A stretch of DNA of 44,990 nucleotides. Source: an uncultured Collinsella sp. (GTDB lineage Bacteria > Actinomycetota > Coriobacteriia > Coriobacteriales > Coriobacteriaceae). Location: the NCBI GenBank assembly GCA_900758845.1, contig CAAESW010000011.1:1-44990 (forward strand). Direction: 5' to 3'. Numbering within the stretch: the first letter of the stretch is position 1; every line of letters starts with the position of its first letter. Under the pieces are notes generated by a model. It had not been told where the DNA came from, searched no databases, and worked only from the letters and a program-made list of their open reading frames with translations. Of this stretch, positions 41,463 to 44,990 are shown piece after piece. The translations under genes were made by a program, and so were the position numbers.

Positions 41463-42719
41463 ATGGCTTCCAGCAACTCCAACAAGGGTCGCGCCGTCGT
41501 GCTTTCCGCCGCGTGCGTCACCATGTTCTTCATCAGCTCCATCGCGCTGTATTCCGTCGTGAGCAAGAACCTGCTCGCCGTCTACCCCGAGTGGTCCAGC
41601 GCTCTTACCTGGGCCTTCCCGGTCTTTCAGACCATCATGGCCGTGACGGGCATCTTCGCCGGCCGCATCTCCGATAAGATCGGCCCGCGCAACGTCGTGA
41701 TCGCCGCCGCCGTGTGCTACGGCCTGGGCTGGTTCATGTCCGGCACCGTCACCGAGCCGTGGCAGTTCTACCTGTGGTTCTCGCTCGTCGCCGCCATCGG
41801 CAACGGCCTGGGCTACAACCCGGCGCTCACCACCGGCCAAAAGTGGTTCATCGACAAGAAGGGCCTCGCCTCAGGCATCACCCTGGCCGCTTCGACCGCC
41901 GGCCCCGCCGTGCTGTCCCCGGTGCTCGCCTCGCTGCTCATCCCGAGCCTGGGCATCTTTGGAGCCCTTAAGGCGCTCGGCGTCATCTTCTTTGTGACGA
42001 TTGCCGCCTCCGCCCTGTTCCTGAAGGCCCCCGAGGCCGGTTGGCTGCCCGAGGGCTTCGAGGCCCCCAAGGGCGGCGCGCATGCCGGCACCTTCGGCGA
42101 CCTCACCCCGGGCGAGATGGTCAAGACCCCGCGCTTCTGGGTCCTCATCGTCACCTTCGCCTTTGCCGCCACCGCAGGCACCCTGCTCGTGGGCAAGGTT
42201 GCCTCCATCGCCGCCGTCCAGCTCTTCGCCGATCCCACGAGCGCCGCGGCCGTCGCGCTCGGCGGCGTGGTGGTCTCCGTCAACACCTGCGCCAACCTGA
42301 TCGGCCGCCTGTCCTTTGGCCAGATCATCGACAAGCTCGGCGCCTATAAGTCGCTGCTCATCAGCCTTGTCGTCACCATCGTCGCGCTCGTCATCATGTC
42401 GATGAGCTTTACACAGAGCATGTTCTTTGTGGCGCTCGCCCTGCTCGGCTTCAGCTTTGGCGCCCTGCTCGTCATCTACCCGCCGCTCACCGGTGGCGCC
42501 TTTGGCACCAGCAACATCGGCGTCAACTACGGCATCATGTTTTTGGGTTACGCCGCCTCCACCTGGATCAGCCAGCCCATCACCGCCGTGCTGTACCACG
42601 CCGAGGCCGGCAGCGCCGCCTACCAGCAGTCCTTCTACGGCGCCATCGTGATCGCCGCCATCGCCGTCGTGCTCACCCTCTACATGATGGTCTCCGACAG
42701 CAAGAAGAAGTCCGCCTAG
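41463..42719 (+). CDS. MFS transporter, oxalate/formate antiporter (OFA)-like
   Basis: 418-aa 12-helix MFS protein. The pattern SSIALYSVVSKNLLAVYPEW in helix 1, the GRISDKIGPRNV loop 2-3 motif, GLGYNPALTTGQKWFIDKKGLASGI quoted in part as GQKWFIDKKGLASGI, and the central EAGWLPEGFE before the second half are typical of OFA-type carriers for organic anions. It probably brings in the substrate of the flanking dehydrogenases, perhaps a carboxylate or sugar acid. The gap from the SDR gene is 66 bp, with a weak AAGAG site before the ATG. Confidence 0.9.
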   Translation: MASSNSNKGRAVVLSAACVTMFFISSIALYSVVSKNLLAVYPEWSSALTWAFPVFQTIMAVTGIFAGRISDKIGPRNVVIAAAVCYGLGWFMSGTVTEPWQFYLWFSLVAAIGNGLGYNPALTTGQKWFIDKKGLASGITLAASTAGPAVLSPVLASLLIPSLGIFGALKALGVIFFVTIAASALFLKAPEAGWLPEGFEAPKGGAHAGTFGDLTPGEMVKTPRFWVLIVTFAFAATAGTLLVGKVASIAAVQLFADPTSAAAVALGGVVVSVNTCANLIGRLSFGQIIDKLGAYKSLLISLVVTIVALVIMSMSFTQSMFFVALALLGFSFGALLVIYPPLTGGAFGTSNIGVNYGIMFLGYAASTWISQPITAVLYHAEAGSAAYQQSFYGAIVIAAIAVVLTLYMMVSDSKKKSA

Positions 42720-42727
42720 TTTTACCG

Positions 42728-42758
42728 ATGCGACAAAGGGACAGCCCCTCTGTCGCAT
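42728..42758. repeat. REP-like palindrome, copy D
   Basis: ATGCGACAAAGGGACAGC, then CCCTCTGTCGCAT. Relative to copies B and C, GTGAC became GCGAC and GTCAC became GTCGC, so the stem is kept by paired changes. It lies in the 69-bp gap inside the SDR-MFS-oxidoreductase operon. Confidence 0.8.
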
Positions 42759-42788
42759 TCCACCGGTCACCAGTATTAAGGAGTCGAA

Positions 42789-43829
42789 ATGTCTGAGCTC
42801 AACCCCGTTCGCATTGCCGTTATCGGCGCCGGCGCCATGGGCCGCAACCACATCCGCTTTGTCACCGAGGAGCCCGAGGCCGAGCTCGTCGCCATCGCCG
42901 ACGCCTTTGAGGGCGCCCGCGCCACGGCCGAGGCCGCCGGCGTGCCGTTCTTTACCGATCCCGCCCAGATGATGGACGAGGTCAAGCCCGAGGCCGTCAT
43001 CATCGCCACGCCCAACGACCTGCACCTGGGCATTGCCCGCGAGGCTGTGAAGCGCAACATCGTGCCGTTGGTCGAAAAGCCGATTTCCAACGATCTTGAG
43101 GATGCCCAGGCCTTCGCCGCCGAGGCCGAGACCGCCGGCGTGCCCGTGCTCGTGGGTCAGCACCGTCGCCACAACCCCTTCGTCAACAAGGCCAAGGAGA
43201 TCATCGACTCCGGCGAGCTGGGCAAGCTCACCGTATCGAGCTTCCACTACATGATTTATAAGAACGACGAGTACTTTGACGTCGAGTGGCGCCGCAAGAA
43301 GGGTGCCGGCCCGATCCTGGTCAACCTGGTTCACGACGTCGACCTGCTCCGTTACCTGCTGGGCGAGCCCGTTGCCGTCCAGGGCATGCAGTCCAGCGCC
43401 GCCCGCGGTTTTGAGACCGAGGACTCCGCCGTGGTCAACGTCCGTTTTGCCGATGGCGCGCTTGCAAGCATGACCATCTCCGACGCCACCGCCAGCCCCT
43501 GGAACTGGGAGGCCACCGCTCGCGAGGATCCGCAGTACCGCCCCTTCGACGCCGACGCCTACTTTATTGGCGGAACCTTGGGTGCCCTGTCGCTGCCCCG
43601 CCTGCACCAGTTCTCCTACGACGGCGCCTCCAACTGGCACAAGCCGCTGCAGATGGAGATCCCAGCCGTCGACCCGGCGCTGCCGCACAAGATGCAGCTC
43701 AAGCACTTTGTGAAGGTTGTCCGCCGCGAGGTCGAGCCCGTCGTGACCCCCGCCGACAACGTTAAGACGCTCACGCTTCTTAACGCCATCAAGGAGGCCG
43801 CCGAGACCGGCCAGCTCGTCGAGCTGTAA
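42789..43829 (+). CDS. Gfo/Idh/MocA-family oxidoreductase
   Basis: 346-aa NAD(P)-dependent dehydrogenase of sugars, inositols or related polyols. The Rossmann nucleotide loop is IGAGAMGRNHIRF. The catalytic Lys is in the conserved VEKPIS. The active-site Asp/His pair is in LVHDVDLLRYLLGEP. The C-terminal beta-sheet domain follows. AAGGAG lies 5 nt before the ATG. As third gene of the LysR-controlled unit it probably acts on the same substrate chain as the SDR. A terminator at 43901 closes the operon. Confidence 0.93.
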   Translation: MSELNPVRIAVIGAGAMGRNHIRFVTEEPEAELVAIADAFEGARATAEAAGVPFFTDPAQMMDEVKPEAVIIATPNDLHLGIAREAVKRNIVPLVEKPISNDLEDAQAFAAEAETAGVPVLVGQHRRHNPFVNKAKEIIDSGELGKLTVSSFHYMIYKNDEYFDVEWRRKKGAGPILVNLVHDVDLLRYLLGEPVAVQGMQSSAARGFETEDSAVVNVRFADGALASMTISDATASPWNWEATAREDPQYRPFDADAYFIGGTLGALSLPRLHQFSYDGASNWHKPLQMEIPAVDPALPHKMQLKHFVKVVRREVEPVVTPADNVKTLTLLNAIKEAAETGQLVEL

Positions 43830-43900
43830 CGCCCGAGCGGGCCGCGGCAGAAACTCCATGCCGAGCCCCTCGATCCGCCACCAACAAGCCCCTCTTCTTT

Positions 43901-43935
43901 GCCCCGCGAGCAGCCTCCTGCCCGCGGGGCTTTTT
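43901..43935 (+). terminator. Terminator after the Gfo/Idh/MocA gene
   Basis: GCCCCGCG (43901-43908) pairs with CGCGGGGC (43923-43930), with an inner GCAG/CTGC pair, followed by TTTTT. Confidence 0.92.
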
Positions 43936-43996
43936 GCTACCTTGCCGACGATTTTTCTGGGGCGGGGGCTATTTTGCGCCTCGGCTTGATTCGTTC

Positions 43997-44156
43997 GCCA
44001 CGAAATGGACCTATCTACTACGTTTAACCGATTGCCCTCAACCATGCCAAATTTCGCGAAGAAAAAACCGCAGGTAGACGGGTTGCGTATTTTCGGAAAA
44101 CCGGGAGATGGTCGGCCCATACGGGTTAAACGTAGTAGATAGGTCATTTTCGTGGC
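43997..44156. repeat. 33-bp inverted repeat with 94-nt interior
   Basis: The arms are 43997-44029 and 44124-44156 and match at 31 of 33 positions; an uninterrupted part is ACCTATCTACTACGTTTAAC with its complement. The mismatches are near the outer end. The interior has no gene. It lies between the terminator of the catabolic operon and tex, and with that terminator accounts for the 408-bp gap. Confidence 0.85.
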
Positions 44157-44237
44157 ACGGCCCAAAACAGTCTTTTGGGACGGGTGGTATCCTTGGTAGC
44201 CCTGTGCTGCAAACGCACCTTTACCGCAAGGAGTTTC

Positions 44238-44990
44238 ATGGATCTTATCGCCCAGCTCGCCCGCGAGCTCAACCTTAAGGCCGCCAACGTCGAGGCGGCC
44301 GTCAAGCTCATCGACGAGGGCAACACCATCCCCTTTATCTCGCGCTACCGCAAGGAAGCCACGGGCGGCATGGACGACGTCGCCCTGCGCGCGCTCGACG
44401 AGCGCCTGTCCTACCTACGCAATCTTGAGCAACGTAAAGAGGACGTCATTCTGCTCATCGACGCCCAGGGCAAGCTCACGCCCGAACTCGAGCAGCAGAT
44501 TCGCGAGGCCACGCAGCTCCAGCGTGTCGAGGACCTCTACAAGCCCTACCGCAAAAAGCGCATGACCCGCGCGCAGAAGGCCCGCGAGGCCGGCCTGGAG
44601 CCGCTCGCCAACATGATCATCATGCAGGCCTCGGCCAAGGGCAGCGCACTCGACGCCGCCGCGGCATACGTCAACGAGGAGGCCGGCTTCGACACACCCG
44701 AGAAGGCGCTCGCCGGCGCCGCCGACATCGTGGCCGAGACGGTGGCCGAGGACCCCGAGAACGTCGCCGACCTGCGCTCCTTTACGCAAAACCCCGCCGA
44801 TATCGTCGTCGAGGCCACCGACCCCGCCGAGAAGACTCCCTACGAGCCCTACTACAACTTCGACGAGCCGCTGCGCCGTATACCCAACCACCGCGTGCTG
44901 GCTATCGACCGCGGTGAGCGCGAGGGCAAGCTCCGCGTGCGCGTGAACGTCGACGGCGCGGCTGCCACGGCGCGCCTTGGCAGCCGCTGG
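44238..44990 (+). CDS. tex: Tex-family RNA-binding transcription accessory protein (5' part, cut by window end)
   Basis: The first 251 codons of Tex, a multidomain nucleic-acid-binding protein of about 700 aa or more. The N-terminal domain is clear: AAVKLIDEGNTIPFISRYRK, then EATGGMDDVALRALDERLSY, LRNLEQRKEDVI and VEDLYKPYRKKRMTRAQKAREAGLEPLA. The frame is open to the last base, so the YqgF-like, HhH and S1 domains lie outside. AAGGAG stands 4 nt before the ATG at 44238. Exact role in bacteria is debated. Confidence 0.95.
   Translation, partial: MDLIAQLARELNLKAANVEAAVKLIDEGNTIPFISRYRKEATGGMDDVALRALDERLSYLRNLEQRKEDVILLIDAQGKLTPELEQQIREATQLQRVEDLYKPYRKKRMTRAQKAREAGLEPLANMIIMQASAKGSALDAAAAYVNEEAGFDTPEKALAGAADIVAETVAEDPENVADLRSFTQNPADIVVEATDPAEKTPYEPYYNFDEPLRRIPNHRVLAIDRGEREGKLRVRVNVDGAAATARLGSRW

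Noticed and set aside
41871..44165. 764-codon minus-strand frame opposite the MFS and Gfo genes
   Set aside because: Gly/Asp/His-rich translation with no domain, antisense to two well-recognised genes.

Overview
The window looks like chromosomal DNA of a high-GC, gut-type actinobacterium of the class Coriobacteriia, most likely Collinsella or a close relative. This is an inference from the protein sequences, the codon bias, the frequent GTG/TTG starts and the gene order; no 16S gene or other marker is present. Nearly everything is housekeeping or transport. No CRISPR array, tRNA, rRNA, phage or transposase gene was found.

Layout. (1) 0.2-7.4 kb: phosphosugar mutase, homocysteine S-methyltransferase plus a DtxR/MntR-type metal regulator, peptidase T (divergent), an LCP cell-wall ligase and MurA. 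(2) 7.4-14.4 kb: complete F1Fo ATP synthase operon atpIBEFHAGDC on the minus strand with a recognisable promoter. (3) 14.6-21.5 kb, minus strand: upp, glpK, sua5, hicBA, prmC, prfA. Read 5'->3' on the minus strand, prfA-prmC-sua5-upp-atp-murA is the order known from Firmicutes and other Actinobacteria, here opened up by glpK, a HicBA toxin-antitoxin pair and a repeat element. (4) 21.8-26.2 kb: M20 carboxypeptidase and a three-gene polar amino-acid ABC importer. (5) 26.4-33.2 kb: aldose epimerase-like protein, an unrecognised membrane-anchored protein, a DHA1-type MFS exporter with a low-molecular-weight phosphatase, an AAA+ ATPase (AAA_14/DUF4143), a TIGR04076 protein and a pyridoxal kinase. 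(6) 33.5-37.8 kb: MarR regulator translationally coupled to a heterodimeric ABC exporter with one degenerate ATP site. (7) 38.3-43.8 kb: a PilJ-type-sensor diguanylate cyclase, then a LysR regulator divergent from SDR, OFA-like MFS and Gfo/Idh/MocA genes, which looks like a small inducible catabolic unit of unknown substrate. (8) The 5' part of tex runs off the right end.

The most unusual content is intergenic. At least five kinds of repeated or palindromic DNA sit between the genes: (a) a structured element of about 250 bp, two full and two truncated copies, three of them abutting minus-strand stop codons, whose hairpins show compensatory changes between copies; (b) two long inverted repeats with 20-bp arms around an ACTAGT core; (c) four REP-like palindromes of the GTGACAAAGGGAC type; (d) single-copy long stems of 19-33 bp with nested hairpins; (e) a three-unit inverted array with a 61-62 bp period. 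There are also three direct repeats phased at exactly 33 bp upstream of the AAA+ ATPase gene. PrmC and Sua5 carry unusual internal insertions. I would put the structured element (a) first as a candidate undescribed element.
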